From: an uncultured Clostridia bacterium
GTDB taxonomy: Bacteria > Bacillota > Clostridia > Oscillospirales > Acutalibacteraceae
Direction: 5' to 3'
Length of the DNA stretch: 64,000 nt
Assembly: GCA_946407065.1 (NCBI GenBank)
Contig: CAMJMQ010000006.1
Coordinates: forward strand, 45,550-109,549
A program made the translations under genes and the position numbers. A model generated the notes under the pieces. The model ran no database searches, was not told where the DNA came from, and saw nothing but the letters and a program-made list of their open reading frames with translations. Of this stretch, positions 27,309 to 34,395 are shown piece after piece (the first letter of the stretch is position 1; every line of letters begins with the position of its first letter).

Positions 27309-28073
27309 ATGCTGCACAACATCTTTGACGCGCACGCGCATTATGACGACAAATGGTTTGATGACGACAGGAGCGCGCTCCTATCCTCCATGCCCGAAAA
27401 CGGCGTGTCAACCATCGTCAACGCCGCCGTCGATCTCAAAACCGCACACACCGCGATCGGATATGCCGAAGCCTATCCCCATGTATACGCCTGTGTCGGC
27501 ATCCACCCCGAGAATCTCGAGGGGCTCGCCGACGACTATCTCGACCAACTGACCGAGCTGCTCAAGCACCCTAAGGTGGTTGCCCTCGGCGAGATCGGTT
27601 TGGACTATCATTGGGAGATCCCGCGGGAGCTTCAAAACCGAATCTTTGAAGAGCAATTGCAGCTCGCTCGCGAGCTGGATGTGCCCGTCGTCATCCATGA
27701 TCGTGAAGCCCACGGCGACGTGATGGCGCTGGTGCGAAAATACCAACCCAAGGGGCTTTTGCACTGCTACTCGGGCAGTGTCGAGATGCTCAAGGAGGTC
27801 ATCAAGCTCGGCATGAGCATCTCCCTCGGCGGCACGGTCACCTTTAAGAACGCCCGCGTCCCCGTTGAGGTCGCCGCGGCGGCACCGCTCGACCGCCTTT
27901 TGCTCGAGACCGACGCGCCCTACCTCTCCCCTGTCCCCCATCGCGGCAAGCGCAACGACAGCCGCAACATCGCCTACACCGCACAGCGGATTGCCGAGAT
28001 CCGCGGCATGGACGCGCAGGAGCTGATCGACATCACCACCGCAAACGCGAAAAAACTGTATGGAATCGGCTGA
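27309..28073 (+). CDS. TatD family metal-dependent deoxyribonuclease
   Basis: A 254-residue TIM-barrel metallo-hydrolase of the TatD/YcfH group, thought to act as a 3'-5' DNA exonuclease or D-aminoacyl-tRNA-related hydrolase. FDAHAHYDD (HxH metal site, about 5-13), GEIGLDYHW (about 91-99), VVIHDREAHGD, LHCYSGS and LLLETDAPYLSP (metal Asp) follow in family order. GGAGG 6 nt before the ATG at 27309 fixes the start. It lies just after metG, a common neighbour pair in Firmicutes, but here the two are separated by repeat element E6. Confidence 0.93.
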   Translation: MLHNIFDAHAHYDDKWFDDDRSALLSSMPENGVSTIVNAAVDLKTAHTAIGYAEAYPHVYACVGIHPENLEGLADDYLDQLTELLKHPKVVALGEIGLDYHWEIPRELQNRIFEEQLQLARELDVPVVIHDREAHGDVMALVRKYQPKGLLHCYSGSVEMLKEVIKLGMSISLGGTVTFKNARVPVEVAAAAPLDRLLLETDAPYLSPVPHRGKRNDSRNIAYTAQRIAEIRGMDAQELIDITTANAKKLYGIG

Positions 28074-28123
28074 AAACGGCTTATACTAAGTATCATTAAA
28101 ACCTGAACGGGATCCATATCAAC

Positions 28124-28161
28124 AAAGGCACAGCGCTGTAAACGCTGTGCCTTTCCTTTTT
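28124..28161 (+). terminator. Terminator after tatD
   Basis: 12-bp stem AAAGGCACAGCG / CGCTGTGCCTTT and a T6 run. An almost identical copy follows the XRE gene at 30036. Confidence 0.85.
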
Positions 28162-28162
28162 T

Positions 28163-28371
28163 ATTCGGTTGAGATTGCCACGGGGCGCATTTAGATTGTC
28201 ATTGCGAGGAGGAACTCAGGGTTAGGGCAGTAGCTCTCAGCCAATCAGCGTTCGCCATATGGCTCCGCTTCTTGGGAGAGCCTTGCATGGGAGTTGTTAG
28301 CCAAATCACAGATTTGGACAACTCCTCACAATCTCACCCTTAACCTTTGCGCCCCTCGCAATGACTATTTT
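28163..28371. repeat. GATTGCC...CAATGAC repeat cluster
   Basis: This gene-less stretch holds TTGAGATTGCC at 28170, GTCATTGCGAGG at 28198 and CCTCGCAATGAC near 28360. These are ends of the same repeat type that is inserted in pyrG. Between them is a hairpin unit GGAGTTGT...CCAAATC/GATTTGG-ACAACTCC, shared with elements near 27000 and 37450. Confidence 0.65.
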
Positions 28372-28409
28372 GATCAGAATAAAAAAGCCTGCCATCACTG
28401 ACAGACCAC

Positions 28410-28437
28410 TTGACAAATCCGTATTATCGTTTATAAT
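28410..28437 (+). promoter_or_regulatory. Promoter of the antisense RNA, locus 1
   Basis: TTGACA 28410-28415, 16-bp spacer, TATAAT 28432-28437, directed towards the convergent small-peptide gene. Confidence 0.7.
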
Positions 28438-28443
28438 GAAGTT

Positions 28444-28531
28444 ACAGGGAAAACCGTTTCGCGGTTAGCCCGAAAGATTATTGCGAATAATCGCCCTAAG
28501 TTTTAGCGGACTGCAGGGCGGTTATTTTTTT
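28444..28531 (+). ncRNA. Putative type I antitoxin RNA, locus 1
   Basis: A ~88-nt transcript is predicted from the TTGACA/TATAAT promoter to an intrinsic terminator (AATCGCCCT / AGGGCGGTT, then T7 at 28525-28531). It begins GTTACAGGGAA and contains an AACCG...CGGTT hairpin. Its 3' end overlaps the stop codon and 3' region of the convergent peptide mRNA, giving antisense pairing over at least the terminator stem. The arrangement is that of type I antitoxins. No expression data are available. Confidence 0.6.
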
Positions 28532-28593
28532 ATGATCGCTATGTAACCTGTTGCTACAATCAACAGAATAATGATATATGCCAGATACTCCAT
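28522..28593 (-). CDS. Small hydrophobic peptide, putative type I toxin, locus 1
   Basis: A 23-residue open frame, MEYLAYIIILLIVATGYIAI followed by IKK: a single predicted membrane helix with a Lys-rich end. The ATG is preceded by GGGGGTGG. It has its own upstream promoter (TTGTGC, 18 bp, TATGAT at 28666-28671 on the minus strand) and a ~65-nt leader. It faces a convergent short RNA that overlaps its 3' end. Size, charge pattern and antisense RNA match Fst/TxpA/holin-like type I toxins in general, but no named family is assigned. A second locus of the same build lies at 47.8 kb. Confidence 0.65.
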   Translation of the reverse strand: MEYLAYIIILLIVATGYIAIIKK

Positions 28594-28850
28594 AGCACCA
28601 CCCCCTTTATCGGGAGTGCTAACCGCTCAAACTTCCCTGTAACCGCGACATTCCGCCGCAAGGCTATCATAGCACATATGACCGATCATGCACAAGGTAC
28701 AATGTTGTAATGAAGGATTACAAAAGCGAAAAAACGGCTTGAAACCTGAACGCACCGCTCTGTCAACATTGCTATGCAGGGTGGTGCTTGCTTTTTGAGC
28801 GACGCCGTCGTAAGATGAAGTCAAGCAAAACAACCGAAAGGATGAGTAAC

Positions 28851-29156
28851 ATGGAAAACAACAAACCCGACTTTATGAAAAACCGTCCCCCGGCGGCTTC
28901 GGCAAATCAAATCAAAGACGTATACAGTACGCAAAAACCATCTACACGCACGGCGCTGACAGTGGTGCTTGCCGCGATCGATCTGATCATACTGATCATC
29001 GGGCTCGAAACGGGGAATTGGTACTTGACCTTGATCTTCGGACCCTTGCTTGTGGTATTCTTCCTGTCGATCATCATCGGTATCCGAGCAGACAGACAGA
29101 ATACGCCTCCGGTATCAAAGGATACTTCAGAAGCGATATTCAAGGAACATGAATAG
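28851..29156 (+). CDS. Small two-helix membrane protein
   Basis: A 101-residue protein with an Asn/Pro/Lys-rich cytoplasmic start (MENNKPDFMKNRPPA), two hydrophobic helices (TALTVVLAAIDLIILIIGLE and YLTLIFGPLLVVFFLSIIIG, about 34-80) and a charged tail. AAAGGA sits about 8 nt before the ATG at 28851; the frame runs further upstream but without a better ribosome site. It is followed after 15 bp by a membrane-anchored XRE regulator, so the two are probably co-transcribed and functionally linked. No family is recognised. Confidence 0.65.
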   Translation: MENNKPDFMKNRPPAASANQIKDVYSTQKPSTRTALTVVLAAIDLIILIIGLETGNWYLTLIFGPLLVVFFLSIIIGIRADRQNTPPVSKDTSEAIFKEHE

Positions 29157-29171
29157 AAAGGAAGTTGAATC

Positions 29172-30032
29172 ATGGCTGAATTCGGAGAAAACATTCGCAA
29201 GGCACGCGAGGAGATGGGCATCACCCAACAGACGCTCGCGGACAAATTATATGTGACGCGACAGGCAGTGTCGCGGTGGGAGAACGGCTCGCGCTATCCC
29301 GATCTGTTGACCGCCAAGGCGCTTGCCAAATCGCTTGATACCTCGCTCGACGACCTGCTCACGGACGATGATATGCACACCTATCCCGAGGTCAACCCCG
29401 TGATCGAATACCCCGTGCACAAGCGCGTGCAGACCGCGCTGTTGGCAGTAGCATGCTCAGTCAATCTGATCCTAACGTTCTGGAACATTTTCTATAACAT
29501 GACCGACGCGCGGGCATTCAGGACGGTATACGAATCGACGTGGCTGATCGCTACCGCGGTCTTTTTCGTGCTGGTCACCGCCATCCTTTTCTACGGCGTC
29601 ATCAAATCCGTCAAGGACGAATTCACCCCACAGGCGGCAAAGCGGATCATGCTGTCCATTGTTGTACTGAATCTGTTGGGCGTTCTGTTCCGCTATTATC
29701 TGAGCTGGCGCAATTATACGCTCCTGCAAGGATCATCTCTTGCGGTGGTTGTCGCAATCCACATCGCGTATATTATTATTTTGTTACGATTCTTCCGCTC
29801 AAAGAAGCCGTGCAGTCCGCTCCCGATCTATATCTTTACGGGGGTATATATCCTGTTGGGATTGATCGACTATGCCCTCGGTCTGATCACAGTCATCGGA
29901 ACAGCGCAATTACGCAGTTACCTGACCAACTCCACGCTGAATTCACTTGCCCTGCTGACGGTCGAGATCCTGTTCATCTACATGACGGCGGTGCTCCATC
30001 GTAAACGCAAGCTGACAAAAACGCAATCATAA
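29172..30032 (+). CDS. XRE-family regulator with membrane domain
   Basis: A 286-residue protein. Residues 1-65 are a clear Cro/C1-type helix-turn-helix (IRKAREEMGITQQTLADKLYVTRQAVSRWENGSRYPD). From about 85 onward there are five to six hydrophobic helices and a short basic tail. Such HTH-plus-membrane proteins are common in Firmicutes and are thought to tie a membrane signal to transcription. GGAAG precedes the ATG. The small membrane protein directly upstream is a likely partner. Target genes are unknown, with self-regulation the simplest guess. Confidence 0.85.
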   Translation: MAEFGENIRKAREEMGITQQTLADKLYVTRQAVSRWENGSRYPDLLTAKALAKSLDTSLDDLLTDDDMHTYPEVNPVIEYPVHKRVQTALLAVACSVNLILTFWNIFYNMTDARAFRTVYESTWLIATAVFFVLVTAILFYGVIKSVKDEFTPQAAKRIMLSIVVLNLLGVLFRYYLSWRNYTLLQGSSLAVVVAIHIAYIIILLRFFRSKKPCSPLPIYIFTGVYILLGLIDYALGLITVIGTAQLRSYLTNSTLNSLALLTVEILFIYMTAVLHRKRKLTKTQS

Positions 30033-30035
30033 AAC

Positions 30036-30072
30036 AAAGGCACAGCGCCGAAACCGCTGTGCCTTATATTAT
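30036..30072 (+). terminator. Terminator after the XRE gene
   Basis: AAAGGCACAGCG / CGCTGTGCCTT stem, nearly the same as the one at 28124. It is followed by the same ATTCGGTTGAGATTGCC repeat end. Confidence 0.75.
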
Positions 30073-30075
30073 ATT

Positions 30076-30120
30076 CGGTTGAGATTGCCGCACCCCGTAA
30101 ACGGGTTTTGCAATGACAAT
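30076..30120. repeat. TGAGATTGCCGC...GCAATGAC palindromic repeat
   Basis: A ~45-bp palindromic unit with a CCCCGT-AAACGGG centre. Its two ends match those of the unit found inside pyrG at 55597-55633. Confidence 0.7.
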
Positions 30121-30134
30121 TTGTATATTCCTAA

Positions 30135-30890
30135 TCAAAACGAGATATCCAGCTCCACGGGGCAGTGATCCGAGCCCATGATATCGGTATGGATACGCGC
30201 GTCCTCCACCTTGTCCATGATACGGTCGGACACGATGAAGTAGTCGATACGCCATCCGGCATTGTTCTTGCGGGCGTTGAAGCGGTAGCTCCACCACGAA
30301 TACACGCCCTCGGTATCGGGGTTCAGGCAGCGCCATGTATCGGTAAAGCCCGAGCTGAGTACCGCGGTCATCTTCCTGCGTTCTTCATCCGTGAAGCCCG
30401 CGTTCTTGCGGTTGGTCTTGGGATTTTTGAGGTCGATCTCCGTGTGCGCGACGTTGAGGTCGCCACAGTAGATGACGGGCTTTTTCTCGTCGAGCGATCG
30501 GATATACGCGAGGAAGTCATCCTCCCACTGCATGCGGTAGTCGAGGCGTTTGAGCTCATTCTGACTGTTCGGCGTGTAGACCGTGATGAGGAAGAAATCC
30601 GCATATTCAAGCGTGATGACGCGCCCCTCGCGGTCATGCTCCTCGATCCCGATGCCGTAAGTCACAGAGAGCGGCGTGTGTTTGGTGAAGATCGCCGTGC
30701 CGGAATAACCCTTACGCTCGGCATAGTTCCAGTAGCTCTCGTAGCCGTCAAAGCTCAGGTCGATCTGCCCCTCCTGCAGCTTTGTTTCCTGCAAACAGAA
30801 GAAGTCCGCGTCAAGCTCGGAAAAAATATCCTTAAACCCTTTGTTGACAACAGCCCGCAGACCGTTGACGTTCCATGAGATGAATTTCAT
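30135..30890 (-). CDS. Exodeoxyribonuclease III (AP endonuclease)
   Basis: A 251-residue EEP-fold nuclease for base-excision repair (Xth/ExoA type, EC 3.1.11.2). [13 protein letters not shown] (Asn for metal), [10 protein letters not shown] (catalytic Glu, about 34), [14 protein letters not shown] (Asp/Asn pair, about 142-155) and the C-terminal [11 protein letters not shown] (catalytic His, about 240) are all present. It stands alone on the minus strand next to murF, with a heptad-arm element between them. Confidence 0.95.
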   Translation of the reverse strand: MKFISWNVNGLRAVVNKGFKDIFSELDADFFCLQETKLQEGQIDLSFDGYESYWNYAERKGYSGTAIFTKHTPLSVTYGIGIEEHDREGRVITLEYADFFLITVYTPNSQNELKRLDYRMQWEDDFLAYIRSLDEKKPVIYCGDLNVAHTEIDLKNPKTNRKNAGFTDEERRKMTAVLSSGFTDTWRCLNPDTEGVYSWWSYRFNARKNNAGWRIDYFIVSDRIMDKVEDARIHTDIMGSDHCPVELDISF

Positions 30891-30911
30891 TGGTAATCCT
30901 CCGGATTATTT

Positions 30912-31049
30912 GAGTGAGGAGTGAGGAGTGAGGAGTTAAGGGAAACGCTGACGCGTTTTTGATTTGTATGTAGGTTTGATATTATTCTACAAATGGGTGA
31001 GGGCGGAGCCCTCCATCAACTCCTAATTCCTAACTCCTCACTCCTAACT
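30912..31049. repeat. Heptad-arm inverted element E7
   Basis: Left arm 30912-30937 (GTGAGGA), GGGAAACGCTGACGCGTTTTT, then ACAAATGGGTGAGGGCGGAG and right arm 31017-31049, which provides the murF stop codon. The compact build shows the full module order of the family. Confidence 0.8.
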
Positions 31050-32382
31050 ATGACAACGCTTCCACAATCCGCTCGAACTGCATACTGTGGCTCGCCTTGA
31101 CCAGGATAGTGTCGCCGGGCTGTAAGTAGCGCTTGATCCTGTCGATGCATCGCTCCACGGTGGCGGCGTAATACGCGCCCTCGCCGAAGCCCTCGGCGGT
31201 CGCCTCACTGAGCGGCCCTACCGCGACCAGCATATCGATGCCGACCTCCTTGGCGTAGGCGCCGACCTCGCGGTGCAGGTCGAGCTCATCCTTGCCCAGC
31301 TCCTTCATGTCGCCGAGGATCGCGATCCGTCTGCCGCTGAGCTTAGAGAGCGTATCCAGACCCGCCTTGGTGGAGGTAGGGTTGGCGTTGTAGCAGTCGT
31401 CGATGATGGTCAGGGTGTCGGTTTTGATGATGTGATTGCGCGAGCCGACGTTCTCAAAGCTCTCTAATCCCCTCTTGATCTCATCGGCAGAGAGCCCGAG
31501 CTGTGTGCCCACCGCCATCGCGCACAGGGCGTTGAGGACATTATGCCGCCCCATGGTCGGGATCGTGACGTCGATCCTCGTATCTCCGTGCCACAGTGTG
31601 CACCCGATGCCGTCGAGCCCCTTTTCCGTGATATTCTCGGCGCGGTATTCATCGTTGCCGGTGCCGTAGAAGATCGGGCGGATACCGTGGTAATCCGTGA
31701 CGGTGCGCAGCTTGTCGTCATCGTGACACAGGATGATGGTGCCGTCCTTTTTCAGATATCGGAACATCTCGGTCTTGGCGCGCAGAACGCCGTCGCGGTC
31801 GCCGAGATTCTCCAGATGGCAGTAGCCGATGTTGGTGATGACGGAGATATCGGGCTTCACCATTTTGGACAGGCGCGTCATCTCGCCGAAGCCGGAGATC
31901 CCCATCTCGATGACAGCAACCTCATGCTCCTCCTCCAGACCGAAGAGGGTGATCGGTACGCCCAGCTCGTTGTTGAAGTTGCCGCCCGTTTTATGGACGT
32001 TGTATTTTTGCGCCAGCACAGCGCTGATGAATTCTTTGGTAGAGGTCTTGCCGACCGAGCCGGTGATGCCGATGAACGGGATCGTGAACAGCGACCGGTA
32101 ATACTCAGCGATGCCCTTGAGCGCCACGAGGGTGGAATCGACCCGAATGTAGTTGATGTCGATATCGGGCTTTTCCTCACACAGCACGCAGACAGCGCCC
32201 TGCTCGACGACCGCGGGGATAAAGCGGTGACCGTCGACGCGCGCGCCCTTGATCGCGGCAAAGAGCGAGCCCTCGCCCGCCTTACGGCTGTCGGTGACAA
32301 TGGATGTGATCGTCAGTTCGGGATCGCCGTGCAGCGTACCGCAGCACGCCTTGGCGACTTCATGTAATGTAATCGGTTTCAT
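31048..32382 (-). CDS. murF: UDP-N-acetylmuramoyl-tripeptide--D-alanyl-D-alanine ligase
   Basis: Adds D-Ala-D-Ala to the peptidoglycan precursor in the cytoplasm (EC 6.3.2.10). The 444 residues fit. FIGITGSVGKTSTKEFISAV (about 99-118) is the Mur-ligase P-loop, VAVIEMGISGFGEM the second ATP motif, and IDDCYNANPTSTKAGLDTL the central-domain signature before the C-terminal ADP-binding fold (GRRIAILGDMKELG). ddl is directly upstream on the same strand, so the D-Ala-D-Ala dipeptide and its ligase are neighbours. Element E8 lies between them. Confidence 0.95.
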   Translation of the reverse strand: MKPITLHEVAKACCGTLHGDPELTITSIVTDSRKAGEGSLFAAIKGARVDGHRFIPAVVEQGAVCVLCEEKPDIDINYIRVDSTLVALKGIAEYYRSLFTIPFIGITGSVGKTSTKEFISAVLAQKYNVHKTGGNFNNELGVPITLFGLEEEHEVAVIEMGISGFGEMTRLSKMVKPDISVITNIGYCHLENLGDRDGVLRAKTEMFRYLKKDGTIILCHDDDKLRTVTDYHGIRPIFYGTGNDEYRAENITEKGLDGIGCTLWHGDTRIDVTIPTMGRHNVLNALCAMAVGTQLGLSADEIKRGLESFENVGSRNHIIKTDTLTIIDDCYNANPTSTKAGLDTLSKLSGRRIAILGDMKELGKDELDLHREVGAYAKEVGIDMLVAVGPLSEATAEGFGEGAYYAATVERCIDRIKRYLQPGDTILVKASHSMQFERIVEALS

Positions 32383-32403
32383 AGGATCCTCCGGACGCTA
32401 TAT

Positions 32404-32566
32404 AATGAGGAATTTGGAATGAGGAATGAGGAATGATGGGCGGACGCTGTCCGCACCTGATTGATCGTCAGAAATCATATGTTGTTGATTTTTCCTATCA
32501 AATTCAAAAGCCGAAGGCTTTCCCTTAATTCCTAATTCCTAATTCCTAACTCCTAATTTCTCATTA
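32404..32566. repeat. Heptad-arm inverted element E8 (GGAATGA flavour)
   Basis: Left arm 32404-32436 (GGAATGA heptads) and right arm 32524-32566 (inverted, CTAATTC/CTAACTC). It fills the gap between murF and the ddl stop codon. Confidence 0.75.
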
Positions 32567-33607
32567 CTTCTCAAGTGAAAGCTCAATGATCTTCTCACAC
32601 AGATCGGCGTATTCGATGCCCGCGGCAGCGGCCTCCTGCGGGAGCAGTGACATCGGGGTCATGCCGGGCAGGGTGTTTGCCTCCAGACAATAGAGCTTGT
32701 TGTGATCGCCGAGCAGGAAATCGACTCTGCCGTAGACCTTGAGGCGCAGGGTCTCGAAGGCATGCTCCGCCTCCGCCTGCATTTTCCTGGTGATCTCGGG
32801 ATCCAGATCGGCGGGACAGACCTCCTCGGTCGCGCCCTCCTGATACTTGTTCTCGTAATCATACCAGCCGTCCTTGGGGATGATCTCGATGACAGGCAGC
32901 GCCTTGCCGCCCAGAATACCGACCGAGAACTCACGACCCTTGATGTATTCCTCTACCAGCACATCGTCGTCATAGCGGAACGCCGCGCCGACCGCGGCAA
33001 CGAACTGCTCGGGGTCGCCGACGATCTGCACGCCCACGGAGGAACCCGCGGAGCAGGGCTTGACGACGCAGGGGAACTTGCACCAGCTGTCGAGGTAGCC
33101 CTCGCCCATGAACTCGCGCTTGAACAGGCGGCTCATCGGGGTCGGGACGTTAGAGTTGAGGAACACGCCCTTGGTCACGCCCTTGTGCATCGCGATCGCG
33201 GAGCCGAGGTGATCGGAGCCGGTGTATTTGATGCCGTGCATCTGCAGCGCCGCCTGCACGGTACCGTCCTCACCCTCGCCGCCGTGGAGCCCGAGGAAGG
33301 TGATATCCGCCGCCTGACACAGCTCCAGCACATGGTCGCCGAAGTAGCCCGCGGACTGATTCTTGCGGCTCTTCTTGACCGCCTCGATATCGGGCGCCTC
33401 GGTCTCGATGACCGCGTCACCCGCGAAATCATAATTCTCATCAAAGAGCCTGTCGGCGTCAAAATCGTCGCCCTCATAGCCCATATATACGTCGATCAAC
33501 ACGACCTGATGCCCCTTTGACCTGAGCGCGTGAGCTACCTTGGAGCCGGATAAGATCGACACATCTCGCTCGGAGGAAAGACCCCCGGCTAATACCACTA
33601 TTCTCAT
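32564..33607 (-). CDS. ddl: D-alanine--D-alanine ligase
   Basis: ATP-grasp ligase making D-Ala-D-Ala for cell-wall precursors (EC 6.3.2.4). The 347-residue protein starts MRIVVLAGGLSSERDVSILSG, a typical ddl N-terminus. FLGLHGGEGEDGTVQAAL, FPCVVKPCSAGSSVGV (ATP grasp, about 182-197), LVEEYIKGREFSVGIL and the end YCLEANTLPGMT are all family signatures. A GGAGG-type ribosome site lies at 33615. murF follows downstream on the same strand. Confidence 0.96.
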   Translation of the reverse strand: MRIVVLAGGLSSERDVSILSGSKVAHALRSKGHQVVLIDVYMGYEGDDFDADRLFDENYDFAGDAVIETEAPDIEAVKKSRKNQSAGYFGDHVLELCQAADITFLGLHGGEGEDGTVQAALQMHGIKYTGSDHLGSAIAMHKGVTKGVFLNSNVPTPMSRLFKREFMGEGYLDSWCKFPCVVKPCSAGSSVGVQIVGDPEQFVAAVGAAFRYDDDVLVEEYIKGREFSVGILGGKALPVIEIIPKDGWYDYENKYQEGATEEVCPADLDPEITRKMQAEAEHAFETLRLKVYGRVDFLLGDHNKLYCLEANTLPGMTPMSLLPQEAAAAGIEYADLCEKIIELSLEK

Positions 33608-33623
33608 AAGATTACCTCCTTAT

Positions 33624-33792
33624 AGCCTTCCCCTTGAGGGGAAGGTGTCGCCGCCGATTGAGGCGGTGACGGATGAGGTGGAAGCGTTTCCACTCCATCC
33701 GTTTTATTGATAGGCCGGATGGGTCTCCACCTCATCCGACCATTACGACTCAAGGGAGTCGTAATGCCCACCTTCCCCTCAAGGGGAAGGCT
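33624..33792. repeat. Inverted CCTTCCCC repeat pair between ddl and the tautomerase gene
   Basis: Perfect 24-bp inverted arms (33624-33647 and 33769-33792), each AGCCTTCCCCTTGAGGGGAAGG plus TG. A GGATGAGGTGG / CCACCTCATCC inner pair makes this a nested hairpin. It is a third flavour of paired palindromic repeat. Confidence 0.8.
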
Positions 33793-33794
33793 TA

Positions 33795-34136
33795 TTAAAA
33801 CATAAACCCGTCAAAACCCCAGTTCTCGGTTTCGTCGAACTTGACATAGACATGATCGCCGTCAACGTCCATAACGTCCTTTGCGATCTCACACAATCTT
33901 GCGGTGAGCGCCTCATAGCTCTCGCGGGGTGCGCTGTGGAGCAGGCTGACGTCAAAGAACGCGATCGGGGCGTCGTTCCTTCCACCGAAATACAGACGGC
34001 AGTTGTCCGAGATCTCGACCATCAGGTAGCGCTCGGACTTGCCCAGCAGGGTGATCGCCTCACCCAAAGCCGACTTGAGCGCGAGCTCCTTATCGGGCGA
34101 TACGGGTGTTGAAAACTTCGCGTTGATAAAAGGCAT
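33795..34136 (-). CDS. MIF-like tautomerase (phenylpyruvate/D-dopachrome tautomerase family)
   Basis: A 113-residue protein of the macrophage migration inhibitory factor family. Pro2 (MPFINAKFS) is the catalytic base after Met removal. YLMVEISDNCRLYFGGRNDAPIAFFDV and the trimer-forming C-terminus fit the MIF pattern in order and length (about 114). The closest known activity would be keto-enol tautomerisation of phenylpyruvate-like compounds; the true substrate in bacteria is unclear. It stands alone, with a ribosome site GGAGGTACACC before the ATG. Confidence 0.88.
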   Translation of the reverse strand: MPFINAKFSTPVSPDKELALKSALGEAITLLGKSERYLMVEISDNCRLYFGGRNDAPIAFFDVSLLHSAPRESYEALTARLCEIAKDVMDVDGDHVYVKFDETENWGFDGFMF

Positions 34137-34169
34137 GGTGTACCTCCTTTAATAGAGCAGATTCGTTTT

Positions 34170-34245
34170 ATAGGCTCCCTTCCCAAAGGGAGCCTTTAAG
34201 CGTGCTCATCTCTCTGCAAGGGAGCCATCATCCCTTGACCCCTCT
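34170..34245. repeat. GGCTCCCTT palindromic repeat
   Basis: GGCTCCCTTCCCAAAGGGAGCC at about 34172-34193 is a short hairpin repeat, with a partial AAGGGAGCC copy near 34220. Related AAAGGGAGCC ends lie at 14587 and 57053. Confidence 0.55.
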
Positions 34246-34316
34246 ATTATAATCCAACCCGCCGCTATAATCAACCAAAACACGTGATTATTTTGTGATT
34301 ATTTTCTCTTAACATA

Positions 34317-34345
34317 TTGCGAACTTGGCAGAGTGATGGTATAAT
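34317..34345 (+). promoter_or_regulatory. fba promoter
   Basis: TTGCGA 34317-34322, 17-bp spacer, TATAAT 34340-34345, with an A/T-rich stretch upstream. Confidence 0.65.
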
Positions 34346-34395
34346 AGAAGCTAATAAATTATGTTTTCATGCAAAACATACAAGGAGGAATTATT

